In this document: positions 1-7,627 of the stretch, piece after piece
Numbering within the stretch: position 1 is the stretch's first letter
Layout of the letters: the number at the start of each line of letters is the position of its first letter
NCBI GenBank assembly: GCA_026552855.1
Contig: JAPMTX010000142.1
Span: forward strand, 1-50,436
Length of the DNA stretch: 50,436 bases
Reading direction: 5' to 3'
Source of the DNA: Candidatus Methanoperedens sp.
GTDB lineage: Archaea; Halobacteriota; Methanosarcinia; Methanosarcinales; Methanoperedenaceae
Translations under genes and position numbers: made by a program
The notes under the pieces: model-generated
The model's input: only the letters and a program-made list of their open reading frames with translations
The model's database searches: none
Told to the model about the DNA's origin: nothing

Positions 1-1
1 G

Positions 2-856
2 ATGAAGACCGTGGCGTGCGCCTCGACAGGGAACACCTCAGCCTCGCTTGCGGTGTACGGTGCAAGGGCAGGTGTCCCTGCGGTCGTTCTTCTCCCGTCC
101 GGCAAGGTGGCGCTTGGCAAACTCGCACAGGCGCTCATGCACGGCGCAAAGGTGCTGAGCATACGCGGGAATTTCGACGACGCGCTGAAACTCGTGCGTG
201 ACCTCTGCGACAGGGAAGGGTTCTACCTCTTGAACTCAGTCAATCCCTACAGACTTGAGGGGCAGAAAACCATCGCTTTTGAGATAGCGGATCAACTGGG
301 ATGGCGCGCGCCCGACAGGCTTGTGCTGCCTGTGGGGAATGCAGGGAACATAACAGCCATATACAAAGGGTTCAGGGAGTTCGAACGCCTCGGCATCATA
401 GACAGTATACCGAAGATGACGGGCATACAGGCTGAGGGTGCAAGCCCTGTCGTAAGAGCCATCAAGAGCAATGCAGACATGATCACCCCTGAGGACAAGC
501 CAGAGACCGTTGCGACAGCGATACGCATCGGCAATCCCGTGAACGCTGTGAAGGCTCTGAACGCTATCCGGGGATCAGGAGGAACTGCTGAGACAGTTTC
601 GGATGACGAGATCATAAGGGCTCAGCAGGAACTTGCGGCACTTGAGGGCATCGGCGTTGAACCTGCAAGCGCATCCTCGATCGCGGGATTGCGGAAGCTT
701 GTGGAGATGGGCGTAATAGAGAGAGATGAGAGCGTGGTATGCGTCACGACCGGGCACCTGCTGAAGGACTCAGAACATGTGCTGGCAGTATGTCCAAAGC
801 CGGTTGAGATAGACGCCACCATAGAGGCTGTGAGAAAGGCTGTCTTTTCCAGGTAG
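2..856 (+). CDS. thrC: Threonine synthase, C-terminal part (cut by left edge)
   Basis: PLP enzyme that converts O-phosphohomoserine to threonine in the cytoplasm. The frame is open to the left edge, so the start and the lysine that binds PLP lie outside; the family usually has about 350-400 residues and 284 are seen here. Visible are the substrate loop CASTGNTSASLAVYGARAG (residues 6-24 of this fragment), the glycine-rich phosphate-binding turn VGNAGN (111-116) and the C-terminal TTGHLLKD typical of threonine synthases rather than of threonine dehydratases. The ATG at base 2 is internal. The gene faces the DedA gene, with only 2 bases between the two stop codons. Confidence 0.93.
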   Translation: MKTVACASTGNTSASLAVYGARAGVPAVVLLPSGKVALGKLAQALMHGAKVLSIRGNFDDALKLVRDLCDREGFYLLNSVNPYRLEGQKTIAFEIADQLGWRAPDRLVLPVGNAGNITAIYKGFREFERLGIIDSIPKMTGIQAEGASPVVRAIKSNADMITPEDKPETVATAIRIGNPVNAVKALNAIRGSGGTAETVSDDEIIRAQQELAALEGIGVEPASASSIAGLRKLVEMGVIERDESVVCVTTGHLLKDSEHVLAVCPKPVEIDATIEAVRKAVFSR

Positions 857-858
857 CA

Positions 859-1452
859 TCATCTCTTAAATTTCCAGAAGTATACTGCGAACAGGATTAT
901 TACAGCAACTACAATAATATCCAGACTGTTGAAAAATCGGATTATATTCTTCCAGTAAGGACCGAGCCTGAAACCTACGTAAGCGAGTCCAAAGCACCAT
1001 GGCAATGACCCGAAAAAGCTGTAAAGAGCAAGTTTTCTAAGATCATACTTTCCTATGCCTGCCGGAAGAGAAATGAACGTTCGCACCACAGGAAGCAGGC
1101 GCGAGAAAAAAATTGCTTTATCTCCGTATTTATTGAACCATCTCTCAGCAAGTTCAAGGTGGTTATGATCAAAGAAAAAATATTTCCCATATTTTATCAA
1201 AAAGGGTCTGCCTCCCTTTAACCCTATTATATATGAGAGTATAGAACCAGTCATACAGCCCGCAGCCCCGACAAAACTTATCAGAAACAGATCAAAAGTG
1301 CCAAGGTATGTTAAATATCCCGCAAAAGGCATAACGACCTCTGAAGGCACAGGCAGCGCGGCGCTTTCAAGCGTCATTAATATAAACACACCCGCATATC
1401 CGATCGATGAAATGAACTGTGTGATATAATCCGATAGCAACTCAGCAATCAT
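859..1452 (-). CDS. DedA family membrane protein
   Basis: Integral membrane protein of 197 residues, the usual length for DedA/SNARE-associated family proteins, which are thought to take part in lipid scrambling or proton-linked envelope homeostasis. The early segment LESAALPVPSEVVMPFAGYL (about 28-47) carries the family's conserved acidic/proline signature, and FFSRLLPVVRTFISLPAG (about 115-132) matches the F-x-R-x2-P-x2-R...AG re-entrant motif. Hydrophobic segments follow to the C-terminus, which ends in a short basic tail. It starts at an ATG reading MIAELLSDY. It is a single gene, convergent with thrC and divergent from the mtr operon. The precise substrate is unknown. Confidence 0.88.
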   Translation of the reverse strand: MIAELLSDYITQFISSIGYAGVFILMTLESAALPVPSEVVMPFAGYLTYLGTFDLFLISFVGAAGCMTGSILSYIIGLKGGRPFLIKYGKYFFFDHNHLELAERWFNKYGDKAIFFSRLLPVVRTFISLPAGIGKYDLRKLALYSFFGSLPWCFGLAYVGFRLGPYWKNIIRFFNSLDIIVVAVIILFAVYFWKFKR

Positions 1453-1615
1453 GAGTACATATTAGGGGTATAAAGTTTAAACATTACGGCTTGTAGAGCG
1501 GAGTTTTGGCAGATATCAGTTCTTCTTGTTTTTGATTATGGCACAAATCCATAAATTATTTTAGACTGAACCTTTTCTATAATTTCCAGCATATTTTCGC
1601 AACCGAACTTTAATT

Positions 1616-1630
1616 CGAAACATTTATAAT
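1616..1630 (+). promoter_or_regulatory. Probable BRE/TATA promoter of the mtr operon
   Basis: A purine-rich BRE-like CGAAACA (1616-1622) is followed directly by TTTATAAT (1623-1630). A start site about 25 bases downstream of the TATA centre would give a leader of roughly 55 bases before the mtrE ATG at 1709. The rest of the 256-base gap between the DedA and mtrE genes is A+T-rich with no gene that I can see. Assigned from sequence only. Confidence 0.6.
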
Positions 1631-1693
1631 GTATAATAGGGTAGTCCGTTAGAAAACTAGTCCACTTTAGTTTTTGATAGTGATCACAGTAAT

Positions 1694-1699
1694 AGGAGG
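1694..1699 (+). promoter_or_regulatory. Strong Shine-Dalgarno of mtrE
   Basis: AGGAGG, nine bases before the ATG at 1709. It fixes the mtrE start. Confidence 0.8.
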
Positions 1700-1708
1700 A
1701 TATAACAG

Positions 1709-2611
1709 ATGGTATTAGATTTAACCATGAGTATGGCTATACTGGCGCTCCTGGGCGCTCTTGCTACTATAGCAGGATGCCTTGAGGATCTGGAATCCGA
1801 CGTGGGTTCCCAGAGCAATCCCAACTCGCAGGTGCAGTTAGCCCCTCAGATGAATTTCCTGCACAGGATATTCAACAAAGCGATCTCAGGCGAGCCGATA
1901 AGCAACGGTCTTTCGGCTGTGACAGGCGGCGTAATAACATCAGTTCTATTAAGTGCTAAGTTCTATCCACTGACAGCGATAGTGATAGGCTCGTTCATTG
2001 CGGCGGTGATATACGGCATTTTTGCGACGACCGCATTTGCGGGCAGGGTCGCAAGCCAGACAAGGTTCAAGCAGCCGCTGTACATGGATATTATGAGGTA
2101 CACTACGCCCTCGATCATAGGGCATAATTTTATTGTGACTTTCTGCCTTGTAGCGATAGCGTATATCCAGTACGCAATACTGGGATATCCGTTCACTATT
2201 CCTTTCCTGGCATTGATATGGGGCATCTCGGTCGGTGCCATCGGTTCCTCGGTCGGGGACGTGCACTACGGCGGAGAGCGCGAGTTCCAGAACCGCGAGT
2301 TCGGATGCGGGCTTAACACGGCGCTTTCAGGGCGCATAGTGAGGAGAGCGGAATCGGGGCTCAGGAACAGCATCGATAACGTCTGGTTCTGCGCCAAGTT
2401 CGGAGGACCTGCAACAGGCATCGGGCTCGGTCTTACGGTGTTCTTCTCAAGCTGGCCAACGACCATCTGGGGATATACCTGGACTGCTATTATTGTAGGC
2501 TTTGTAATCGTAGCTGTAATGGCAATCCTGAACAGGCTGGTAGAGATTCAGGTAAAGAACGCATACGGTCCGTATAAAGAGGAGAAAACTGAGAAGGGGG
2601 TAGAGGCATAA
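1709..2611 (+). CDS. mtrE: Tetrahydromethanopterin S-methyltransferase subunit E
   Basis: Membrane subunit of the Mtr complex, which moves the methyl group between H4MPT and coenzyme M while pumping Na+. With 300 residues and about six hydrophobic segments it has the expected size. Recognisable family stretches are LATIAGCLEDLESDVGSQSN (about 18-37), SSVGDVHYGGEREFQNREFG (about 185-204) and the charged C-terminal tail. MtrE forms the ion-conducting membrane core with MtrC and MtrD. It is the first gene of an eight-gene operon in the classical order E-D-C-B-A-F-G-H. Its stop TAA shares one base with the ATG of mtrD, so the two are probably translationally coupled. Confidence 0.98.
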   Translation: MVLDLTMSMAILALLGALATIAGCLEDLESDVGSQSNPNSQVQLAPQMNFLHRIFNKAISGEPISNGLSAVTGGVITSVLLSAKFYPLTAIVIGSFIAAVIYGIFATTAFAGRVASQTRFKQPLYMDIMRYTTPSIIGHNFIVTFCLVAIAYIQYAILGYPFTIPFLALIWGISVGAIGSSVGDVHYGGEREFQNREFGCGLNTALSGRIVRRAESGLRNSIDNVWFCAKFGGPATGIGLGLTVFFSSWPTTIWGYTWTAIIVGFVIVAVMAILNRLVEIQVKNAYGPYKEEKTEKGVEA

Positions 2612-3333
2612 TGGTCGCAATTGATCCAACTCTGTTGAATGTGCTTCTGATCGCTATAAGCGGGACTCTCATCTGCGCTGCTGTCCACTTTATTCCCGTA
2701 GGCGGCGCGCCTGCGGCCATGGCGCAGGCTACGGGCATAGGTACAGGTACGGTGGAACTCGCAGCCGGCTCAGGTCTTGTAGGATTGATCACGGCGAGCT
2801 ATATGTATGCCAGTGAGCCCACTGCGCAGGTGTATCTGGTCATGGCTGCGGGAGCGATGGGCTCGATGGTGATGCTGGCAAGCACGATGCTTGCAGGCGG
2901 TCTCATATACGCTTACGGCGTCGCAGTCCCGTTCGCCTCTGCGCAGGTCAAAAAAGACCCGATAACAGGGCAGCGCCAGGATACCTTTGTATCCAAGGGA
3001 ACCCAGGGACAGGGCATCCCGACAGTCTGCTTCGTCAGCGGAGTGATAGGTGCTGCGCTCGGTGGGATCGGGGGAGCATTGATATATTATGTTCTTGTGG
3101 GAATATACAGTCCGTTAATAACGACAAGTGCCGCTGCCGTAGCGGGTGTATTCACCATGGGAGTATTCTACGTTAATTCTGTTATTCCATCCTATGGCGT
3201 GGGCGGAACGATCGAAGGGTTCCACGACCCCAAGTTCAGGCGCGTTATAGGTAAAGACGTACTTACAAGCTTTGTCATCAGCCTGCTATGCGGCGTTGTG
3301 GCAGTAATGATAGCAGGAGGGATGGTAGCATGA
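2611..3333 (+). CDS. mtrD: Tetrahydromethanopterin S-methyltransferase subunit D
   Basis: Integral membrane subunit of the Na+-translocating Mtr complex, 240 residues, with about six hydrophobic helices. The segments VHFIPVGGAPAAMAQATGIG (about 25-44) and VIPSYGVGGTIEGFHDPKFR (about 191-210) are characteristic of MtrD. It overlaps mtrE by one base and mtrC by four bases (ATGA), as expected for tightly coupled subunits of one complex. No oddities seen. Confidence 0.98.
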   Translation: MVAIDPTLLNVLLIAISGTLICAAVHFIPVGGAPAAMAQATGIGTGTVELAAGSGLVGLITASYMYASEPTAQVYLVMAAGAMGSMVMLASTMLAGGLIYAYGVAVPFASAQVKKDPITGQRQDTFVSKGTQGQGIPTVCFVSGVIGAALGGIGGALIYYVLVGIYSPLITTSAAAVAGVFTMGVFYVNSVIPSYGVGGTIEGFHDPKFRRVIGKDVLTSFVISLLCGVVAVMIAGGMVA

Positions 3334-4115
3334 GCGACATTAAAGAGATACCCCCCAATACGCTTGCGCTGTTCGGGATAATTGGAGGGCTTGTCGGTAT
3401 ATACCTGTCGCCCCTCTATCCGCCCTATACTGCGACATTGGGCGCGCTGGGCGCGATATGTGCCGTGATATGGGGTGCCGAAGCGGTAAGGCGCGTATCA
3501 AAATACGGTCTCGGAACAGGTGTGCCATCGATAGGGCAGATAGCTATGGGGATGGGTATCATTGCGGCTATGTTCGGGCTTGCGATAGTAAAAACAATGC
3601 TTATAGCCGGTCCAATAGTGGCTCTCATAACAGCATCTGTAATAGGTCTCATAATAGGCTGGTTTGCTCAGAACGTAATAAAGATGAAGATCCCTGTAAT
3701 GATACGCTGCATGACGGAAATCGCAGCCGCAGGTGCCCTGGTCATCATTGGTTACAGTGCCTCAGTAGCAGGGAGCTACGATTTTGTCGGGAGTCTTATT
3801 CCCAGGGTTTTTGATAACGGCGTTATGCTCGCTGTCTTCTGGGTAGGAGCGGTCGCGCTGCTGCATCCGTTCAATGCCTGTCTCGGACCCGATGAGAAGC
3901 AGAAGCGGCTCCTATACCTTGCAGGCTCTACGGGAGCGATAACAATGACAATAATGGGTATTGCTGCTTTAGTGACCCTTGGAACATCAGGAGCAATCAC
4001 ACTGGTTCTTGGAGTAGTCCTTTGGCTTATCTTCTACAAGAAATTCTGGGACGAGGTCTATAAGGACGCTGCAGCAGTTGTAGGCACTGGCTTGATTCCA
4101 AAGACGGAGGCATAA
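3330..4115 (+). CDS. mtrC: Tetrahydromethanopterin S-methyltransferase subunit C
   Basis: Integral membrane subunit of the Mtr complex, 261 residues from the start chosen here. The frame is open further upstream to 3288, but the ATG at 3330 forms an ATGA overlap with the mtrD stop and lies 9 bases after AGGAGGG (3314-3320). It also gives the family-like N-terminus MSDIKEIPPNTLALFGIIGG. Six or more hydrophobic helices follow, with a loop ALLHPFNACLGPDEKQKRLL (about 190-210) typical of MtrC. The complex sits in the cytoplasmic membrane, where methyl transfer drives or is driven by the sodium gradient. Confidence 0.97.
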   Translation: MSDIKEIPPNTLALFGIIGGLVGIYLSPLYPPYTATLGALGAICAVIWGAEAVRRVSKYGLGTGVPSIGQIAMGMGIIAAMFGLAIVKTMLIAGPIVALITASVIGLIIGWFAQNVIKMKIPVMIRCMTEIAAAGALVIIGYSASVAGSYDFVGSLIPRVFDNGVMLAVFWVGAVALLHPFNACLGPDEKQKRLLYLAGSTGAITMTIMGIAALVTLGTSGAITLVLGVVLWLIFYKKFWDEVYKDAAAVVGTGLIPKTEA

Positions 4116-4117
4116 AT

Positions 4118-4447
4118 ATGAGTCATGTACGAGTAGCACCTGAGCTTCACCTTATATATAATCCGGCAACGGGCGTAATCGCAGAGGAGAGAGAAGACAT
4201 TGTAGAGTATTCTCTTGACGGTGTGAGAACGCAACTGGACGAACTGGATAAGATCGTGACCGATATGATGAATCAGCTTGAGCCAAAAGCACCGCTGTTG
4301 AACATGTTCCCGGGCAGGGAGAACGCCTCATATAACGCAGGTATAGTCACGAACGCTTTCTACGGCGTGGTGATAGGGTTCATTGTGGCATTTTTGCTCC
4401 TTCTCCTCCTGAGGATTGCTAATATCACTGTGATAGGAGGGATGTAA
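4118..4447 (+). CDS. mtrB: Tetrahydromethanopterin S-methyltransferase subunit B
   Basis: Small subunit (109 residues) with a soluble N-terminal part and one C-terminal transmembrane helix (about residues 80-102). The opening MSHVRVAPELHLIYNPATG is diagnostic for MtrB. The middle is heptad-like (DGVRTQLDELDKIVTDMMNQ), probably a helix that packs against other single-span subunits. It follows mtrC after 2 bases, with GGAGG in the end of mtrC as ribosome site. Its TAA is followed immediately by the ATG of mtrA. Confidence 0.96.
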   Translation: MSHVRVAPELHLIYNPATGVIAEEREDIVEYSLDGVRTQLDELDKIVTDMMNQLEPKAPLLNMFPGRENASYNAGIVTNAFYGVVIGFIVAFLLLLLLRIANITVIGGM

Positions 4448-5170
4448 ATGGCGAACAAAGTCAAACCTGCGGCAGGCTGGCCTGTCGTCAAAGGAGAGTA
4501 CGAATCCGGAAATCCTGAGAACCCGGTGGCGGTTACTACATGCGGCTCTCACGTCAAGGGCGCCGGGCAGCTGGCGGCGGGAGCAGCCATCACCGGACCG
4601 CATAAAACAGAGAACCTTGGTATAGAGAAGATAGTCGCGAACATAATCTCCAACCCCAACATACGGTTCCTGCTCGTCACAGGTGCGGAAGTAAAAGGGC
4701 ACATCGCAGGCGAAGCAATAATCATGCTCCACAAGAACGGTATCAAAGACAACAGGATCGTCGGATCAACAGGAGCTATACCGTATATAGAGAACCTGCC
4801 CGATGACGCGATAAAAAGGTTCCAGGCTCAGATACAGGTCGTGGAGATGATAGGTACCGAGGATGAGGGAGCGATCGTCGCCAAGGTGAAAGAGCTTACA
4901 GCCAAAGACCCGGGTGCTTTCGCGGGCGAGCCCATGATCATCCAGGTCGGAGAGAAAGAGGAGGTCGAAGAGGCTGGCGGAGTTAAGCCCATGTCAGCCG
5001 AGATAGCCACCATCCAGGCAAGGATCAAGGGCATACAGGCGCAGACCATAGATATCGGCAACATGAACAAGCTCATGTCCGGCATCTACGCAGGGAAGAT
5101 AGAAGGCATAATGATCGGTCTCATCGTGGGATTGACCATTCTTGGGATAACAATATTCGGAGGTGCATAA
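4448..5170 (+). CDS. mtrA: Tetrahydromethanopterin S-methyltransferase subunit A (corrinoid protein)
   Basis: Carries the cobamide that accepts the methyl group from methyl-H4MPT (by MtrH) and passes it to coenzyme M. The protein has 240 residues. The conserved histidine that acts as lower axial ligand of cobalt is seen in [10 protein letters not shown] (His85). A single C-terminal transmembrane helix (about 218-238) anchors the soluble corrinoid domain on the cytoplasmic side. The N-terminus [18 protein letters not shown] is typical. It starts directly after the mtrB stop. This membrane-anchored form belongs to true Mtr complexes, unlike the soluble MtrA paralogues found with other methyltransferase systems. 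Confidence 0.98.
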   Translation: MANKVKPAAGWPVVKGEYESGNPENPVAVTTCGSHVKGAGQLAAGAAITGPHKTENLGIEKIVANIISNPNIRFLLVTGAEVKGHIAGEAIIMLHKNGIKDNRIVGSTGAIPYIENLPDDAIKRFQAQIQVVEMIGTEDEGAIVAKVKELTAKDPGAFAGEPMIIQVGEKEEVEEAGGVKPMSAEIATIQARIKGIQAQTIDIGNMNKLMSGIYAGKIEGIMIGLIVGLTILGITIFGGA

Positions 5171-5171
5171 C

Positions 5172-5393
5172 ATGGCAGAAGAACACGAATACGGAAATGG
5201 CGTGCCTATGGTAATATCCCCCTCAATGGCTCAGATAGAGCCCCTTGTCGAAGACATCCGCTACAGGGGTCAGCTCATAGCGAGGAACCAGAAGCTTGAG
5301 TCCGGGGTCGGTGCCACAGGAGTGATAGGGTTCATACTTGGCTTCGTTATCGTTATGCTGATGGTCCTGGTTCCGGTATTTGTAAAAGGGTGA
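5172..5393 (+). CDS. mtrF: Tetrahydromethanopterin S-methyltransferase subunit F
   Basis: Single-span subunit of the Mtr complex, 73 residues: a soluble N-terminal domain homologous to the MtrA N-terminal region in other species, and a transmembrane helix at about residues 50-71. The frame allows a start three codons earlier (MHN), but the ATG at 5172 is preceded by GGAGGT (5159-5164) at a good distance and gives the usual MAEEH-type N-terminus. The stop overlaps the GGTGA ribosome site of mtrG. Confidence 0.92.
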   Translation: MAEEHEYGNGVPMVISPSMAQIEPLVEDIRYRGQLIARNQKLESGVGATGVIGFILGFVIVMLMVLVPVFVKG

Positions 5394-5397
5394 TAGA

Positions 5398-5673
5398 ATG
5401 GCAGATAAAGTTCCCACAGTAATAGTAGATCCTGAAGATTACAAGAGCCTGCTTCAGAGATTGAACGAGATAGAAGAGAAGATAGAGTTCACAAACTCAG
5501 AAATACACCAGAGGTATGGTAAGAAACTCGGAAGAGATATTGGTATCCTGTACGGCATATGCGCAGCATTGATGGTGATTGTGGTATACCTGCTGATTCT
5601 GCTCACACCCATACTGCGGAACCCTGCATATACCAGAGTTCTCCAGGATTTCTTTAATCGTTTATTAACATGA
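5398..5673 (+). CDS. mtrG: Tetrahydromethanopterin S-methyltransferase subunit G
   Basis: Subunit of 91 residues with an N-terminal amphipathic, probably coiled-coil helix (about 12-35, KSLLQRLNEIEEKIEF) and one transmembrane helix (about 48-72). The opening VPTVIVDPEDYKSLLQRLNE is typical of MtrG. It starts four bases after mtrF, with GGTGA across the mtrF stop as ribosome site. Its role is structural, holding the peripheral parts to the membrane complex. Confidence 0.95.
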   Translation: MADKVPTVIVDPEDYKSLLQRLNEIEEKIEFTNSEIHQRYGKKLGRDIGILYGICAALMVIVVYLLILLTPILRNPAYTRVLQDFFNRLLT

Positions 5674-5682
5674 GGTGCTAAG

Positions 5683-6633
5683 ATGTTCAAATATGATAAG
5701 AAACAAGAAGTGTTCGAATTCGGCAAGACTAAAGTCGGCGGACAGCCGGGAGAATATCCTACTGTACTTGTCAGTACGATGTTCTACTTAAAGCATAAGA
5801 TTGTTACTGATGAAGATAAAGGTGTCTTTGACAAAGCTGCGGCTGAGAAACTGTGGAATACACAGGAAGTGATGGGAGATACAACAGGTCTTCCTTATTT
5901 CAACCAGCTCGTTGGCGAGACCCCGGAAGCAATCAAGAAATACATCGACTGGTTCGTGGAGATCTGCGATGACGTGCCGTTCCTTGTGGATTCATCGGAT
6001 GGTCATGTGAGAGCAGAGGCTGCAAGATATGCCAAACAGATCGGGGTTGAGAAGCGCGCCATACATAACTCTATTAACGCCAGTATCGGAGCAGAGGAGA
6101 TAAAAGCGCTCAAGGAGAGCAAGCTTACCTCGGCTATCGTACTTGCGTTCAATGCAACGAACCCGAGCGTGGAAGGCAAGCTTGAGATCCTTGAGAAAGG
6201 AGGCACAGGGCAGACAAAAGGCATGCTTGATGTCGCAAAAGAGGTAGGTATCACAAGACCGCTCATAGATGTGGCAGCCACTCCGCTCGGGGCAGGCGCA
6301 GGGGCAACCATAAGGTCAGTCCTTGCCATCAAAGCCAAAATCGGATTTCCTGTAGGCGGAGGCTTCCACAACATGGCATCTGCCTGGGACTGGATGAAGA
6401 AGTACAAGAAAACAGACCCTGATGCAAAGACCGAATCGTGGCCGCCTGTGGACATAGGCACGAATCTTGTGGCGCAGGTAATGGGCGCCAACTTCCTGCT
6501 CTATGGTCCTATAGAGAACGTCAAGAAAGTGTTCCCTGCTGTGGCAATGGTCGATATCATGCTGGCAGAGACCGCAAAAGACCTGGGTCTGAGCGTGCTG
6601 GCTGAATCACACCCGATAAAGAAATTGGTGTAA
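5683..6633 (+). CDS. mtrH: Tetrahydromethanopterin S-methyltransferase subunit H
   Basis: Soluble methyltransferase subunit that moves the methyl group from methyl-H4MPT to the cobalt of MtrA. It is a TIM-barrel of the pterin-binding methyltransferase family, 316 residues as expected. Family features are FEFGKTKVGGQPGEYPTVLV near the N-terminus, VDSSDGHVRAEAARYAKQIG (about 107-126), and the barrel strand IHNSINASIGAEEI. It is the last gene of the operon, with GAGGTG (5672-5677) five bases before its ATG. The stop codon lies inside the loop of a terminator-like hairpin. There is no second mtrH-like gene in the window. Confidence 0.98.
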   Translation: MFKYDKKQEVFEFGKTKVGGQPGEYPTVLVSTMFYLKHKIVTDEDKGVFDKAAAEKLWNTQEVMGDTTGLPYFNQLVGETPEAIKKYIDWFVEICDDVPFLVDSSDGHVRAEAARYAKQIGVEKRAIHNSINASIGAEEIKALKESKLTSAIVLAFNATNPSVEGKLEILEKGGTGQTKGMLDVAKEVGITRPLIDVAATPLGAGAGATIRSVLAIKAKIGFPVGGGFHNMASAWDWMKKYKKTDPDAKTESWPPVDIGTNLVAQVMGANFLLYGPIENVKKVFPAVAMVDIMLAETAKDLGLSVLAESHPIKKLV

Positions 6634-6660
6634 AAACACCGATTTCTCTTTTTATTTTTA
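6621..6660 (+). terminator. Hairpin plus U-tract terminator of the mtr operon
   Basis: GAAATTGGTGT (6621-6631) and ACACCGATTTC (6636-6646) form an 11-base-pair stem (one G-U pair) with a 4-base loop. It is followed by a T-rich run to 6660. The stem begins inside the last codons of mtrH and the stop codon is in the stem/loop. It looks like a classical intrinsic terminator, or an RNA 3' end stabiliser, for the mtr transcript. Confidence 0.75.
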
Positions 6661-6690
6661 AAAACGCTCAATATCCCTTGACCGGTATAT

Positions 6691-7599
6691 ATGGATATAT
6701 TCTCGATTATATTAATCATTGTTGGTCTTATCCTGTTTGAGACCATAAGCAGCATCGATAACGCGGTGATCAACGCAGAAGTGCTCTCAACCATGTCGCA
6801 GAGAGCCAGGAAATGGTTCCTGTTCTACGGACTCCTCTTCGCGGTTTTTGTTATAAGAGGAATGCTGCCCTGGTTGATAGTCTGGGCGACCAATCCATCG
6901 CTCGGAGCTGCTGGCGCTCTGACGGCGACCTTTAGCGAAGACCCGAAGATAAAAGAAGTGATCGAGCAGTCCTCACCCTTTTTACTTGTAGGCGGAGGCG
7001 TTTTTCTCATTTTCCTTTTCTTCCACTGGCTGTTCATCGAGGCTAAGAACTACGGTCTGCGCGGGGAAAGGTTCTTCCACCAGCACGGGGTATGGTTCTA
7101 TGCTATAGTCTCCATACTTCTTACGATCATAGTCTGGTTCTCCCTGAAGCAGCACCCGTTCATGGCGTTCGGGGCTGTCGTGGGATCAACGGCGTTCTTT
7201 ATAACCCACGGGTTCAAGCAGAATGCAGAGCAGCATGAGCAGCAGCTCATGGGCGGCGGGAACATGAGCGACTGGAGCAAGATACTATACCTTGAAGTGA
7301 TAGATGCCACGTTCTCGATAGACGGTGTTGTAGGCGCGTTCGCGTTCACATTGTCCGTACCGCTCATACTCATCGGCAACGGGATAGGGGCTTTTGTGGT
7401 CAGGGAGCTGACAATAAGCAATATCGAAAGGGTTAAAAGGTATATCTACCTGAAGAACGGCGCCATGTACTCCATATTTTTCCTGGGAATGATAATGGTG
7501 CTTGATAGTTTTAATGTTCATATTCCTCAGTGGGTATCGCCAGTGATCACTATCAGCGTGATAGGGTATTTCTTCTACAGGTCCAGACAGTGCTTATAA
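6691..7599 (+). CDS. DUF475/TerC-like integral membrane protein
   Basis: Membrane protein of 302 residues with about eight hydrophobic helices. ETISSIDNAVINAEVL (residues 17-32, Asp23-Asn24) and LEVIDATFSIDGVVGAFAF in the second half are the twin acidic motifs of the TerC/DUF475 group, which is linked to export of Mn2+ or other metal ions and to tellurite resistance. Length and sequence fit DUF475 better than classical TerC. There is no clear Shine-Dalgarno before the ATG; GGTATATATG directly upstream hints at a short leader. It lies downstream of the mtr terminator, so it is probably a separate unit. Metal export is inferred from the family. Confidence 0.85.
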   Translation: MDIFSIILIIVGLILFETISSIDNAVINAEVLSTMSQRARKWFLFYGLLFAVFVIRGMLPWLIVWATNPSLGAAGALTATFSEDPKIKEVIEQSSPFLLVGGGVFLIFLFFHWLFIEAKNYGLRGERFFHQHGVWFYAIVSILLTIIVWFSLKQHPFMAFGAVVGSTAFFITHGFKQNAEQHEQQLMGGGNMSDWSKILYLEVIDATFSIDGVVGAFAFTLSVPLILIGNGIGAFVVRELTISNIERVKRYIYLKNGAMYSIFFLGMIMVLDSFNVHIPQWVSPVITISVIGYFFYRSRQCL

Positions 7600-7627
7600 A
7601 CATAAGAAGTAATATATGATACAGTAA

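Noticed and set aside
3288-3329. Longer mtrC start at 3288
   Set aside because: It would overlap mtrD by 46 bases and adds a basic, non-family N-terminus. The ATG at 3330 has a Shine-Dalgarno and an ATGA overlap.
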